Shown: positions 1 to 13,596, numbered from the stretch's first letter. The stretch is 64,000 nt of DNA from Aphrophora alni (GCA_963513935.1 OY740769.1:108231762-108295761), one strand, 5' to 3'. A program made the numbers and translations. The notes: a model not told the origin generated them from the sequence alone.

Positions 1-129
1 TGATAGATTAATTAACATTATTTACAACAATCATGCATTTATTTTCTTGTTAAGTACGTAATCAACGATCTCAAAACCCTAAAGTAATATATTTGTTTGT
101 ACTTGTTTAACATTATTTTCAAGTTTATA

Positions 130-950
130 ATCAGTCATTCACCGTGATGTATCTTTACTTACTACAAAGTTTTGTTTTAGGCATGGCACAGTTGGTTATC
201 TGCTCCACAAAATGGATTGAGTTTCCTACACAGTTCTAACAAATAACTGTCACAACTGTAGGTATCATTTCCTCTCATTCTCCCAGATGTATCTTAACTA
301 CTACCAATGACTACATAAATACTATAAGACACGACATGGCCATGTTAAATATTCTACGCTTATTCTTGAGTTGACCAATACCCGCTAGGGTGTGCTGCTA
401 GAGAATCTGAAGTTGATGTGACTGGCGCTAGGTGGCTCTACGGTCAAACAATGTTTCAGGCGGGTAAGAGAAAACGCACTGATGCCACATATGGGACCAG
501 AGATGCGAGGGAAGGTCGAGAATCGCTTATCTCAGCGCACGAACTGACAACACTGACTATGCTGACGGAAGTAAGTGAGAAGGTTTGTGAGAGAGAGGTC
601 AACAGTTGTACAGTCTCAACCAAGTGGGATGCGTACAGTCAAGCACCTGCTGCTAGCGCTTTCTGATAGCTGTGTGTCAAACTTGTGACTAACAGCACCC
701 TTAAGCGTAGACTATTTCCCTATCCTATGTCGTGTCTTATAGTATTTATGTAGTCATTGCTACTACCAAGTTTTGTTTTAGGTATGGCACAGTTAGTTAT
801 ATGAACTACAAAATGGATTGAGTTTCCTACACAGTTCTTACAAATAACTGCCACAACTGAAGGTATCATTTTAATTCCTCTCATTCACCCTAATGTATCT
901 TAACTTACTACAAAGTTTTGTTTTAGGCATGGCACAGCTAGATGCTCGCT
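130..950 (+). repeat. Tandem repeat of the intron/exon junction of Eaat1 (three copies of the acceptor region)
   Basis: A unit of about 140-145 bp, running from a TATCTTNACTTACTAC block through TTTTGTTTTAG and GYATGGCACAG to a GGATTGAGTTTCCTAC block, is present twice in full and its first part a third time. Candidate acceptor AG dinucleotides lie at 179-180, 780-781 and 925-926. Only the third leads into open reading frame ([11 protein letters not shown]...); after copies 1 and 2 the frame meets a stop soon. Copy 2 is interrupted by the element at 305-759. Confidence 0.8.
305..759. mobile_element. 455-bp MITE with perfect 33-bp terminal inverted repeats
   Basis: Terminal inverted repeats at 305-337 and 727-759 match over 33 bases, starting CAATGACTACATAAATAC. 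The element is flanked by a direct repeat CTACTAC (298-304 and 760-766), a 7-bp, possibly 8-bp, target-site duplication. The interior is less AT-rich than the surroundings and has a short open frame (418-666) with no recognisable domain, so this looks like a non-autonomous DNA element. A 7-8 bp duplication would fit the hAT or P superfamilies; the termini do not settle which. Confidence 0.8.
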
Positions 951-3900
951 CCTCTGGACGGATGGGGTTTCGTGCATTGCTCTACTATATAAGTACTACA
1001 ATTTTAGCTGCTATCGTAGGAATCATCTTAGTGTTACTTATTCACCCTGGGGATCCACTCATCAAAACACATGTTGAAGGTCGTCCAGATGACACCAAAG
1101 TCTCTACCTTGGATGCGATTCTTGATATTATCAGGTAACACATTCATTGCAATTTAATGCTATCTGTAAATAAAATTTCAGTTTGAAGTTGAATTTATAC
1201 ATAATAATAATTAATTATATATTTCAGAAACATGTTCCCAGACAATTTGGTTCAAGCTTGCTTCCAACAGGTTTCAACGACTTATAAAAAGGTAATTTTT
1301 TTAAATATTTAAATCAATATGTTGTTTATATTTTATAACTTCTGTAATTACTTATTACTAGGAAAATAGCATTAAGTATTTGTTACTATAACATTGATAA
1401 TACAAATGATCTGTTGCAGGAAAACCTGTAAAAAGTTTGTGATATTTCCTTATACTGTTAATATGTTTAAATGTAATTACCGTTCACTTTATTCGTGTAT
1501 TTGACTCAATTATAGCCTTCAGTTTGTTGGTGTGACTTAGCCGTAGCAGACCTCGGACTTCATTAACTATAAGAAGTGAACAATTGCCATACAAATAAAG
1601 ACTTTTTTTTTCAATATGCAGAAGGTAAAACAAATTTTCTCAACAAAAATTTTCAACAAGATGATATTTCAATTACGGTGTATATATAAAACAGCTAAAG
1701 ATATACACTAGTCTTGAAATGTTAGAGGAATAATGTACAAAATTTGACTTATGGTATTATAAAAATAAATATAAAGATTGACTAAGGATATTAAAAATCA
1801 AAATTAGGATGTTTTTAGAAGAAAAAAAAAGTTGTTGTCTCTGAAACTAGGAATAACAAGATAGTGTATAGCATAGATTAAATATACTGCTGAATACTCA
1901 AATAGCATTCTTGTGTAAAATTAAAAAATCCCACTTATCATAAATCGGGCATTAATTTGATATTAGTTGCCCCACACTAAAGGTTCCCCCTAAATTTTAA
2001 GTTGTTAACTAAATGGATTAAACATCTGGAGACGTGGCTAAAATATAACTCATGCAACATTTAATAAAAATGGTACATGCTTTTTGACTTGAATTCAGAT
2101 ACAAATGGCAAAAAAAACATCACTACAAACTATAACATCATCAGACTCAGAGATCTCATTTCCATGATAATGTCAATAACATTTATATTACACCATTAAA
2201 ATTATTCTCTATACTAAGTTTAATTGAGAAAGTAAAATTAGAGAAATTTATTAAATTCATTTATTTATTTTTCCAACTTTTGGTGTTCATTGCAACAAAT
2301 TATATTTGTTTTTGAGTTTATCCTCACATCTTATTTAAACACATAGTGCATTGTATTTTTTCCTTCCAAATGTAATTTGAATATTAAAAGAGGTGTAAAT
2401 GAAGAACTAGTCGCTTTTTAAATTTTAGTTTTGGTTTAAATTACACCAAAATTAGTAAAACATTTTTCTCAGAAAGCTAAATAAATGGAATAATCTAGTC
2501 TTACCAAAATTTGTTTCTGCTCAGTGAGAGTTGAATAATATGAACACATTATGAATTTTTATATATGTAAATTGAAAACTTTCTAATTATTACTATTTTT
2601 ATCGTTACTCACAGAAATTGCTAATTGTTAATTAAATTTTGTCAAATCCTCAAGGGCTTACTTAGAATGACTATAGACTAGACACACTCAAAGAATTGAT
2701 GGTTGGAATCCTTTTTCATGTCTTATTGGGTTAGATCCCTCCATTTCATTTTCCTATCAGGAATCTCTTGACCAACTATTGTTCCCTTCCGACCCTGATC
2801 CTATAAGGACTCTTTATTTTATGTCCTTTTCTTCATTTATTTATAATGTGATGATGACTGAGAGGTTTTTCCCTTTTAAAGAACAAGAAAAAAATTTACC
2901 AAGTAAAAAATTTTCCAATCATGTTAAACAATGTAAAAAGTAAAACTACCATTCACACCAATTTTAACTATGCAAAAATAAAATAAAATAAAATTCAAAA
3001 TGTTAATTTGTTTAACACAAAAAAAAATCAAATATTGAAAATTCTATAACACCTATATTTATGTCCTAGCTGATTAAATGATAACATTTTCTTTTTAAAT
3101 CACACTACTTCCAAAAATAAAGAGTCAAAATCAAACTTGTTGTGTTCAACTAGACTACCTTACTGAAGGAAGAGATCTGTGCAATAAGCATGAAAATGAG
3201 TTTAACAGTTTGGATCATAGAGACGTCCATAGATTTTTAACTTACATACTAACATCTGGACACCCTACTTCTTTTTTCAGAATTGTCTAAAATATCACAT
3301 GTCTCATTTCAAAATGTTTAAGTATACATGACAACAGGAACATAAGTCAAAAACTAGCATTCACTAACATTGCTTAACTGCACCTATAAAGGAGTTATTT
3401 TTAATGTAATAACATTATTATTATCAATTGAAAGTAAAACTTTTATCTCAAGTTTAGTATAATAAATATATTTGAATAAAATTTGAAAATAATAAATTTA
3501 AAATTTGTTACGTAATTCTCAATTTAAGAACATATCGCCTATCGGTACTTGTTTCTCACCTACACTAAGCTTTTATTTATTTTAATACATAAGTTGTGCC
3601 ACCTAATCAAAATTCCTTTGGTATTTTGAAATTTTTTTAGTAAATGATAAAATTGTTGAAATTGGAAGCCTATATCTGAACCAAACCATAATCATAAGTT
3701 TAAATGCAAGTAAATGACAAATTTTACATTTAAAGCTTTTAAGTTATAATCATATGATGAATGAATCCGACTGTCGTAAATGTATTCAAAAATGTTTTTT
3801 ATAAAAATGTAATTAAACATTTTACTTTTTACAGCATAACATAATAGCTTCATAAATAATGGTATTGCTGTTCTTTCAGGTAAAACCATTGGTCATCACA

Positions 3901-6900
3901 AGCAAAAATATAACAGGCGATAAGTCTCCTGTCGTAGACTTTATAATGAAACAAGAACTTGTGTACAAGGATGGGACAAATGTTATGGGTAAGTCATAAT
4001 ACAAAGGCAAATTCAAAATGTGACAATATTAACAAATTAATAGTTGTAAAATGGAAAAAAAAATGTAAACTATGTACTCATGTTAACATTACCCTTCCTT
4101 CCAGTATCTAAAAAACTTCAGTGTTCCAAGAACGAAATTTGTGTTTTATTGTATTATTTATATATAAAAACTACAATGGACCTATGTTTGTTCTCTATAG
4201 CAACTCCCTACCTCACAAAAAATTAACTTTGCTAGTGAAAAAGATTTGCCGTTGACCTGGTTATCTACATTTCCGTTCAACTACAATTCATTTTATGGAC
4301 TCACTAAAAGTCTGTGTTCGGCCTTGCTTGCTAACATTTGATAAATATTTACATACCAACCCCGAAGTATGCCGGTCTCCCCAAATTTTTAGGGCCCCTT
4401 ACCAACTGCTTTTATTTACGTTGAACAGTTTTGTTTGGGAAGTCTCACTTGCTTACTGCCAAAAAATTGGAGAAATTTGTTTGAATTGGCTTCACTGATA
4501 GTTTTGATTGAGAAAGGCTTCTTGCATCCTTAAAAATACTATTATTCCTAGAATTGTAAATTAAAATATTATCAGGATACAGACATATTTAACAGCAATG
4601 GCAATGTCATGAATAAAGTTTCCACAATTATTACTCTTTACAGTGAATATTATACAACTCACTATGTAGTAATTTATTAAACAAAATGTGTATGTTTGTT
4701 TGTTTAAATATTTATATATTGATTTGCTTTTCAGGTATGATTGTATTTTGTCTGGCATTTGGATTATTAGCTGGTCAGATGGGACCTCGAGGAAAATTAA
4801 TGGTAGATTTTTTCGTTGTACTAAATGACATTATTATGAAATTAGTCGGTGTAGTTATGTGGTAAGTTTTATGTTACATGTAATGTAAGTTTACATTTAG
4901 TGTTCATGCGTACAAAAACTAATCAAAATTATCCTTACTGCCAAAACTCAATTGGTTAGCATTCATAAAACTAATTACACACCCAAACTGATGAACTACA
5001 TACAAATGTGTAGTAATGGAAATTTCGGTCTACAACAGTTCTAAAAGAATAATGAACTAGGCATAAGAGTAAAATAACAATTAGTGTGTTTCACATACAG
5101 GATGTATAGTGTGTATCACAACATTTAGAAAAGAAATCCAACATATTTCACAATAATATGACAAGAAACCCCGAGTTTGTTTCTAGATTTCAAAGAACAG
5201 TAATCAATTTAGTAACTTTAAAACTATCATTTTGGTTTGTATCAAAAACTCTGTGATAGAGGGATTTAATCTCTATGTATACATTTCAAACATTACATTT
5301 ATAACTAGCTGTAATATTGGTAATAGTCTACATAATAATGCCTTTTTGAACATACATATGTACATACATCTTCCATTTATTTATTTTTTAACCATAGTTT
5401 CAATTTCATTAGAAATTTAATTAATTTTTTGTTCAGAATAACCTAATGCTCAGAAATTTAATTAAAACTATATTTCAGTGAATATTGCACCTGCAATGTT
5501 TTCACACTCACTTTCTTTACACATAATATGTAATTAAAGTAAAAATAAATTAAAGACTACCTAGAAAAAGTATTAAAATTTTGTACATTTGTTTTGATCC
5601 ATGATACAAACATAACCTCAGAATTGACCAAATTATAAAATTGAGAAAAACCCTGTGATAATTGTAAAATTATCAACAAGAAAAAGAAGAGAAAAATTGT
5701 ATTGAACTTGAAGAGTTCTTAATTTTTATTTTATTTAAAGAAAAAATGAATTTATGACTTATTATTTTATAATTTTGGGCGCCAGACTTTCGTCATATTT
5801 AACATACAAAAAAAATGAATTTAATAAATTTATTATCTCAGGGTCGTAAGCTCTTTTATTAGTGTACTTCACAGTGAATTCTGGTATTAAATGAGAACAT
5901 TTCTAGCTGAAATTGAACATAGATTTATTAAAACAAAGAATTAGTACATTGACAATTATTAACTTAAAATTCATAAATTTTCTAAATTATACATCCTAAC
6001 ATTAATTATTATTATTATTACCTTTTAAGAAGGTCAAAATTTTGAATCCTGAATTTACTTTTTTTACGTTGCGACTTGGAAATTTATTTATTAAATGAAC
6101 AGATTAAAGTTATCTGTTTGTATTATTTTTAAATTACTTTTATAAAAAATTTGTAAGTCAGTAGACTTTTATGATTCTTAAAACAAAATAATTATTTAAA
6201 AATATTAAATTTATAAAAAATAGTACATTAAATATAAATAGCTTTACATAGTTACACAATATGAGTTTCAGTGTTATTTAACACTGGTTACCGTCTTTTG
6301 TTGAAAGAAGTTCGTTGATTATGTGCACGTGCTGAGTTGTCCGTCGACGTTGTATCAATCGTGGATTTCGAGCCTTCCATTATTCGACAAATGTCCGTAT
6401 TAAGAATGTTTATTAATCTTTTAGTCCATTTTAACACCTCACGATTGTCCACGCTCACAAAACATAAACCACTTTCAATACTTAAGTGTATTTAGGCACA
6501 ATACGCATTGTTCTGTTTTGTACAGGAAAACGTAATTATCTCTGTTATCTCTATTTTCATAACAAGTTATTTTCACTAAAATATTCTAAAACTTCTTTTA
6601 GACAAAAAACAACGTCTCTCACTTTCTTAAGTGTCTTAATATGACTCTACATTGTCAATTATTATTACATTTTGAAAAAGTTTCTCTCTATCAAAAAAGC
6701 GTCTGATCACTTCAGAAACACAGCCTTACTCCGCTAAGCTCTGATCTCGACTCTAAGAAACACGACTTGTCCATCCAAACGTTGATCTAAGACTTATTAA
6801 AAAGATCACAATTTTTATAAAACGTCCTACATAAACTTTCATGAGTCCGACTTTCTCAGATCCCAAACTAAGACTCCCTAGAAAACATCTTACTCCTCCA

Positions 6901-9900
6901 ACCGCTGAACTGAGACTGCTTGTGTTGCCATGAGGTATGTTACTTCCGCCAGACTTTTCCCGGTTAACTCTTCCAAAAGTTCAACACACACCCCGTAAAA
7001 ACACTAAAATTTACAAACACTATTTATTAAACAAATTATATTAAAATTGAACATGATTATTTATTTCGTTGCTCTGAAAATCTATTTTTCTCTTATAAAT
7101 GAATTTATCAAATACAAAATGTTATTTAAACAGCTATCCCCTCTATGTATTTTACCGCGCATTTTTAAACATACAATAAACTCTGATTTTTCACCTTATT
7201 ACAACCCAACTAGATTAAATGACTCTAGGCTTTGTTATATTGATTCCCCATAATAATTCTTCAGGTATTAATGAAATCATTCTTTTAAAATTGGATTAAT
7301 CACTTATGGTCTATGTTATATATTCTTAGTTCTACTTTAATGTTACATCTTAAATCTGCAAAACATTTTAAACTGATAAATGTATTAAAGATTAAGAGCC
7401 TTTAACTAAATTATTTGTCAGTTTTATTTATTGCACCCATAAAATAATTCCTAATATCGTGTCCTATTATGGAACTTTAGGTTTAGTTTTTATAATCTAC
7501 AAAAGTCCAGAAAATAATAATGAATTGAAAAATTAACAACTTAAAAATTGGAAGTTTATTTTTTTTTTTATATATCTAAATTTCTAGATATTTTATAGCA
7601 ATTTCATTTCAACCAGCTTACTGTAGTTATTAAACCTGCTCCACTGTACCAAATTAGTCATTAAGAAAGTAGAACAGGAAATTAGGAAACTATATCCTAT
7701 TGTCACTTTCTGATGCTAAAATGTAAAATTAATGTATTGTAATTCTGGTATTAATTTAGTTATTTTCTTCCTTTTTTTTCTAACGCTTTTTCTCTGGCTT
7801 CATCTTTCATAGTACTGTACTATGTTATTTTTAGATCTTCAAATGATAAAATCCCCAGGTTAAATTTGATCCTGTACCATTCTCTTCAAAACTAAATTTC
7901 ATAAAAATTATATTATTAGTTCACTTGATATTATAAAACTTGACTTCATATTTGGTGATGGAGGCAGGTATGACCTAAAGGATATTGTTTTACCCTTTAG
8001 ATGTGTTAAATATCTTTAAAGGTAAACTAATATATGGATGGAATTATTCTATTTAAAGCACTGTGAGTGTGAGTATAAGTGTCCACACTTTTACATATGA
8101 CAATCTCAACATTAGCTAAATTACGAGTGTGCTGGTTTAATCATATCCTAATTCTCCTTTGTAGCAAGATCCAAGTTGTGAGTCACTATTCTTCTATTTA
8201 TAATTACTCTCTATCTATTTTTGTTATCAGTACCTCCATATGTATAGTTATATTGAAGGAAAAATAACCATAAATCAAACCTTTTTTTTTTCTACTTAAA
8301 AAATCCAGTTTCTAAAATTTCATTTATAGAAACATTTTTTAATGTAGATAATGTTCATTAAAAAAATTATATAATCTTTTATTAGAGAGGCTGGGTCTGC
8401 ATAATACATAAGTGGCCAGATTGAATGAATGGTTCAAGTCATCTCAAGATGGAGTAATTTCTAAATTTAAATGTTGACTTCTCCCAAAAAACTACATTTT
8501 CTGGGATGAGTGAGGCTTACTCAACACCAGAGCTAAAACATATTCATAGTACCCAACCAGCATGATAGACCCAACAAATTAAGTAATTACAGTTATAACT
8601 CCTATTTGTATATTTCAATCATGCTATTTTTATTTGGTTTCCAGGTATTCTCCTTTTGGAATAATGTGTCTGATTGCTGGAAAAATAATGGGTATTGCTA
8701 ATTTAGCATCAACAGCCCAACAGCTGGGTATGTATATGATCACAGTCATTATTGGTCTAATGATTCATGCCATCATCACACTACCTGCAATATATTTCTT
8801 TTTCACAAGAAAGAACCCTGCTGTTTTCTTTAGAGGAATGTTGCAAGCCTGGGTCACAGCTCTAGGAACTGCTTCCAGGTAAGATAATTCATACATTAAT
8901 TTATCTTTTTACATTTAAACCAACTGAATTTTTAGTTGTTAATTATACACAAATTTTCTTTCACTTTGGAAATGAAAAATATTAAATTACTTACTGTACT
9001 AACTTTGTCTAATTACAAATTACCATATAATTCTATTTGTTTTTTCGAGTTTTAATAAACTCTCCACTATTTGTATCACATCTACGTTTCTTTTATATTG
9101 TATTATATTTGTATTGCAATATTGTTTCTTTATATTCTCTTATTTAATGAACTTATATTCTACACTTTTTTATCAAATACAATTATTATTTAATTGCTAT
9201 GGGAAAGAAAAATGATTACTATTAACCTACTAAAAGTTTTGATTAATTTTGAACTAAAAAGTGTGATTAAAAATTATATATTTCTTGCCCATAATTACCT
9301 ATATATACACAAATTTAATATAATAAAGTGTAATAATATGTATGTATAAAAAGATATATGCAGACCATCTGTTTTTTAGTAACATTTTAACAAATTTATA
9401 TTGAATATACTATGCATTTATAATATATGTATATAATTCTGAATGAATTTGTATATGGAAGTAAGATAGAATTTTAAAATACTTCCAATCTCACAGCATT
9501 TGCTAAGAAATAGTTCACTTTGTAGAAATAGATTTTTTTTTAAGGTTTCTAAAAACCCCAAGTCCCGATTTTTGATATTTTCAGTAAATCACATGTCCTA
9601 TCAATTGTAAAACCCATTAAATATACCAAATTGGTAAAAATCAATTAAAAATTATGACAACTGGAAAAGAAAATCGTAAAAACTCTGACAACTCAATAAA
9701 ATATTTTAATGTGGATGAACACAATAAATAATATACTTGCATACATAAAATATTACATATGTATATATGAAAATGAATTTACTACCATCAAATGGTATTC
9801 TGGGGGTGTAGGATCGGTACAATTTTTAATGGCTCCAACTCTAAGTTGCACAGATCAATCCTCACTAATAGGCATTTCCTAAAAAAATAAATTATCTAAT

Positions 9901-12900
9901 AGCTTTGTCAAGTGTAATTAAAAATTTAAAAGTACCCCTACTCTGCTGTGTAAAAGCTTTTACAAATCCAATTGTTTTCAGTGCTGCAACACTACCAGTA
10001 ACTTTTCAATGTCTAGAAGAAAACAACGGTATAGATCAAAGAGTCACTCGCTTTGTCGTTGCTGTTGGAGCGACTGTAAACATGGATGGCACTGCTTTGT
10101 ATGAAGCTGTGGCTGCCATTTTCATTGCACAAATGAACGGCATTCAGTTAAGCCTTGGTGATGTCATCACTGTCAGGTAAATGTTCAATAATAACTGTCA
10201 ATAAATAAGAACACAGTGACTCCATTATATTATTATATTTACGTTAATTATAATTACTTTATATTTACTTCAATATAATAAAAAATAAGAAGATATCATT
10301 TACATGATATAAATTATTCATCAATGCCAATACAATAAAGAATTTCAAACAATAATCTGAATGATAATCTGTTTAGTTTAACAGCAACATTGGCTAGTAT
10401 TGGTGCTGCTTCTATACCTAGTGCTGCTTTGATAACAATGTTGTTAGTTCTCACTGCACTCGGACTCCCAACTTCTGATGTTTCACTTCTCTTCGCTGTT
10501 GATTGGTTATTGTAAGTAACAACTCCTTTTTGTTTAAATTGTATATTTGAAATTTAAAAGAAATAAGGAAAATTTTAGTTTAAAAGTAAGAAATTATTAT
10601 TAAATAAGATTTTTCCTTTCATGAGTTTATTTGTAATGTTATTTCAAAATCCATTTTTGAATATTACTTAACTATGTTTTATATTCACTAATGGAGTTTT
10701 AAGTCTTTTACCTTTTTTTACATTAATAGTTAAATATAATAATAAATTCAATATTAATTTAATTCTGCTATTATATATAAGCAGTAAAATTAACTAATAC
10801 AAATTTTTTCTGCTTTAGTTTATACATGTTTACATTTTCTTCAATGGTCCAGCTATTACTTCCATTTCATTTAATTGTTTTACTTATATTAACATAGCGG
10901 GGATCCTACAAAATTAATCTCATCCCACATCTAAACCGCCAGACGTCTCTATCAGTCCTGTCCTACTCCTAGAGGCCACTTCTCATCATACCTTCCTCTA
11001 TACCCTGTTTCCTAGGTCTTGGTGTCTTAGATCCTCCTTCTCCAATGAATTTTAAGATAATTTATTAGTCTATTTGGCCAACTGTTCTCACTAATTCGCA
11101 TTACATCCCCATACCACAGAAATTGCCACTGTTCATTCTTCTCATTTAAAGTTACTATACTTTAACACTCACCAAGTCCATTACAACTTCATTCCTCGTG
11201 AGGTCCAATCTAAATATTCTGCAAGATCTTCTCCAGTACTCATTTTCCGCTCCCTTAATCCATTCCTTGCTTCTCCATGATATTTATCAACACTCCGAAC
11301 CATATGTTGTAATTGGCTGCAGATTCACATTGTGTAATGTGTTTTTAACATACATTCTAACCCTCAAAACCAAAAAAAAAACAGTTCAACCTATGGGTAA
11401 CTGCTTTCCCTTAAGTAATCCATGATTGAATATCCTTCTCGCAGGTACCATCTTTACTAATAAACTCCCAAAGTATTTATGTTCCAGCACCACCTGATGA
11501 TCACGTTGTCCAGTATGATGTCATCCTTTCCCTCACCTAAGCATAAGTACTCATATTTAATTTTTTTCTTCCATAAATTCTCCGATCTTTTTGAACTAAC
11601 AGGTGTTTGTCAAAAAAGTATAAAATCACTTCTAAAACTTAACTCTGTCACAAGAAAATAGCGTATACAAAAATATTTCAAATACATTTCCAATTGCAAA
11701 TTATACAGATGAAATAAATATATCTACAATTATAAAATGCAATAAATAGTTATGAGAAGTTATCTTTGTTGTTTAAAAAAATGTCTGAATAAAATTACCT
11801 TTGTCTGTAAGGTATGATTTTAACAACATTCCAAATTTGTTAATGTTAGTTTCTAATTTGATTGTTTCTTGTGACTGACGCTCAATACCATCGTAAACTG
11901 TGTGCACAAAAGGCCCCAATAATGTTAACAATAGTTCATAAAGTCTAGAGATTGACATTTGAATGTGTTTTTTGGACCAATTTCATAAAGAGGAAGATTA
12001 ATTTTTCCCCATATTATCACTGGTGATGAAATGTGAAACGTAGATTTTTCACGTATCAATGCTAAGTTGAAACAATCCATAAGTGATGTCATCCCAGTTC
12101 GCTCAAACTAAAAAAAATTTAAAAAATAGAAGAAAACATATTCTTAAAAGAAAATCAAGGTAACTATTTCGTGGACCTAAAGGATGTAATTTTGGTCAAT
12201 TTCATGGAACCTGAAACAATCATGACATCGCAAGTCTATTGAGAAACACAAAACTGTCTCATGCTATAGTTTTCTTCACAATAACACAAGACTGTACGTA
12301 AATACAACCAAAATGATTAAAACATTTTGAGGGGAGATCATTCACCTTATAGTCCTCTACTTGCACCCAGTGAGTACCATTCTTCATAAATTCACGATCT
12401 AGCATGTCTCTTAATTCCAGGAAGCTGAAGAAATTTATCTCTGATCACAATTCACAATTGCAGGATTATTTATATTTTGACACTTATTGACTGGCGGCAA
12501 TAAGGTGAATACACACCCAACAGACCAATTGAAGCTACTGCACTTGCACAAACTAATCAGTGTTCTTTATAATTGAACTTTTGATTACTTTTGAAATGTG
12601 CCTGGTATATTCCCCAGTATAATTAGTTTTTGCTGAATTAACATGATTTATGCTGTTTTTTAAATTTTATTTTTCCAAAAATAACCATTTAAATAAACTA
12701 CAATGCTGTTAGAATATTTCACAAGCTTTTTTTACTTGTATAAAGTTAGGAATTGATAATCCAAAATACATGGATCGGAGACCATCTCAGGTTAAAGAAA
12801 TTTTAGAATATACAGAAAACCAGCCAAATGGCTGAACTTCGATAGAGTACAATACAGTAAACATCATATTATGGTAAATTTACTATACTCATATTTAAAG

Positions 12901-13413
12901 TTTCAAATAATAATTGTAGGCTACAGTATTTCCTTTTGAATTTTAATTGTAAATAATTGTATTAACTTCAACAAACACTACAGAACTTTATTTAGACCTA
13001 GTATAGTAATACAGTGAAATATACTGCAAATAAATTCAATACTAATTTTTAAAAACAATAACTGTGGTTTAATTATATTATTATTCAAAAACAAAATTTG
13101 CTTAAAAAATGTATTCTGCTAAATTAAGCTTTGTTTTATATTTATTATTTCATTTATCTTTTTTCAATCAAATACTATGTATGGTTATATTTACAGGGAT
13201 CGAATAAGAACATCCATTAATGTTCTTGGTGATGGTTATGGAGCAGGAATTGTTTACCATTTATCTAAAGAAGAGTTGGACAAAATGGACGCTGAGCGAC
13301 ATATTGATGCTTTGGAAAATGGACAAACCAAAAACAGTCAAGAAGTGATCTTGGATGAAAATTATTTTGGTTCCCGACCCAACCCAGCAGGCTGTTCAGA
13401 AACTCAAATGTGA
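927..13413 (+). CDS. Eaat1: Excitatory amino-acid transporter (SLC1/EAAT), 3' eight coding exons, 5' end outside window
   Basis: Sodium-coupled glutamate/aspartate transporter of the plasma membrane that clears transmitter, typically in glia. Exons with GT..AG borders: 927-1134, 1228-1291, 3880-3988, 4735-4861, 8645-8878, 9982-10176, 10377-10511, 13197-13413 (stop TGA at 13411). All phases join. The encoded order is that of the family: scaffold helices ([10 protein letters not shown]), extracellular loop, a helix ending [15 protein letters not shown], the HP1 serine motif ([12 protein letters not shown]), the unwound TM7 motif NMDGT, HP2 ([12 protein letters not shown]), then TM8 with [12 protein letters not shown] carrying the substrate-binding Asp/Arg/Asn region. 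The C-terminus ends SETQM, a class I PDZ ligand like the ETKM tail of vertebrate GLAST. The first exon here begins in mid-codon (GC completes Gly), so N-terminal exons lie left of position 1. Oddity: Ala precedes the VGAT segment before NMDGT where Pro is usual. Eaat1 rather than another EAAT paralogue is an inference from the tail and insect-like sequence. Confidence 0.95.
1292..3879. other. Eaat1 intron, no further gene seen
   Basis: AT-rich intron with poly-A/T runs and only short meaningless open frames. I see no recognisable element in it. Confidence 0.6.
4862..8644. other. Large Eaat1 intron with a compositionally distinct block near 5.77-7.0 kb
   Basis: Mostly AT-rich. A block starting at about 5776 (TGGGCGCCAGACTTTCGTC) and running through about 7000 has a different texture, rich in CTC/GTC words. 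It could be an old solo LTR or other TE fragment, but no second LTR, duplication or coding motif is visible. Confidence 0.3.
8879..9981. other. Eaat1 intron, no further gene seen
   Basis: AT-rich intron of about 1.1 kb ending in the ATTGTTTTCAG acceptor. Nothing recognisable inside. Confidence 0.6.
10895..11560 (-). pseudogene. Degenerate non-LTR retrotransposon (LINE) fragment in an Eaat1 intron
   Basis: Less AT-rich than the intron around it. Read on the minus strand, stop-interrupted frames give a pattern like the C-terminal tail of many LINE reverse-transcriptase proteins: [17 protein letters not shown], later [10 protein letters not shown], and a terminal RRLAV..WDEIN. There are several stops, so it is dead. 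The clade cannot be assigned. The match rests on a loose tail motif only. Confidence 0.35.
11799..12424 (-). pseudogene. Unrecognised two-exon coding fragment, antisense within an Eaat1 intron
   Basis: Two stretches on the minus strand look like exons of one gene. Exon a is 12424-12346: acceptor TTTCTTCAG, donor AAG/GTGAAT, 26 codons ([14 protein letters not shown] then [12 protein letters not shown]). Exon b is 12107-11799: acceptor TTTTTTTAG, donor AAG/GTAATT. Joined in phase they continue [15 protein letters not shown]... to [12 protein letters not shown]; then a one-step frameshift near 11965 is needed to continue [15 protein letters not shown]...LLKSYLTDK. The composition and paired splice sites suggest real protein-coding ancestry. 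I do not recognise the family. Because of the frameshift and no visible further exons it may be a partial genomic duplicate or decayed gene; a sequencing indel in a live nested gene is the alternative. Confidence 0.5.
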
Positions 13414-13596
13414 ATAACTAGGAGAATTAATACATTATATTTCTTCGTTTTGGAATATCTTTTCAAATATAAGGAAATTTTATGTTTCCTAGATATGTTG
13501 ATGTTATAAAAGTGTAATTGTAATAAGTAATTAATCAGTGTAATTGTAATAATGTACCAATGATATTGAAACACTTTAAACACATGGTACAGTATT

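Noticed and set aside
418..666. 82-codon open frame inside the 305-759 element
   Set aside because: It lies wholly within a MITE with perfect inverted repeats, has no domain and no splice context; most likely chance in a less AT-rich interior.
5776..7010. Solo LTR beginning TGGGCGCCAGACTTTC in an Eaat1 intron
   Set aside because: No second copy, no flanking duplication and no clear CA end; kept only as a compositional note.
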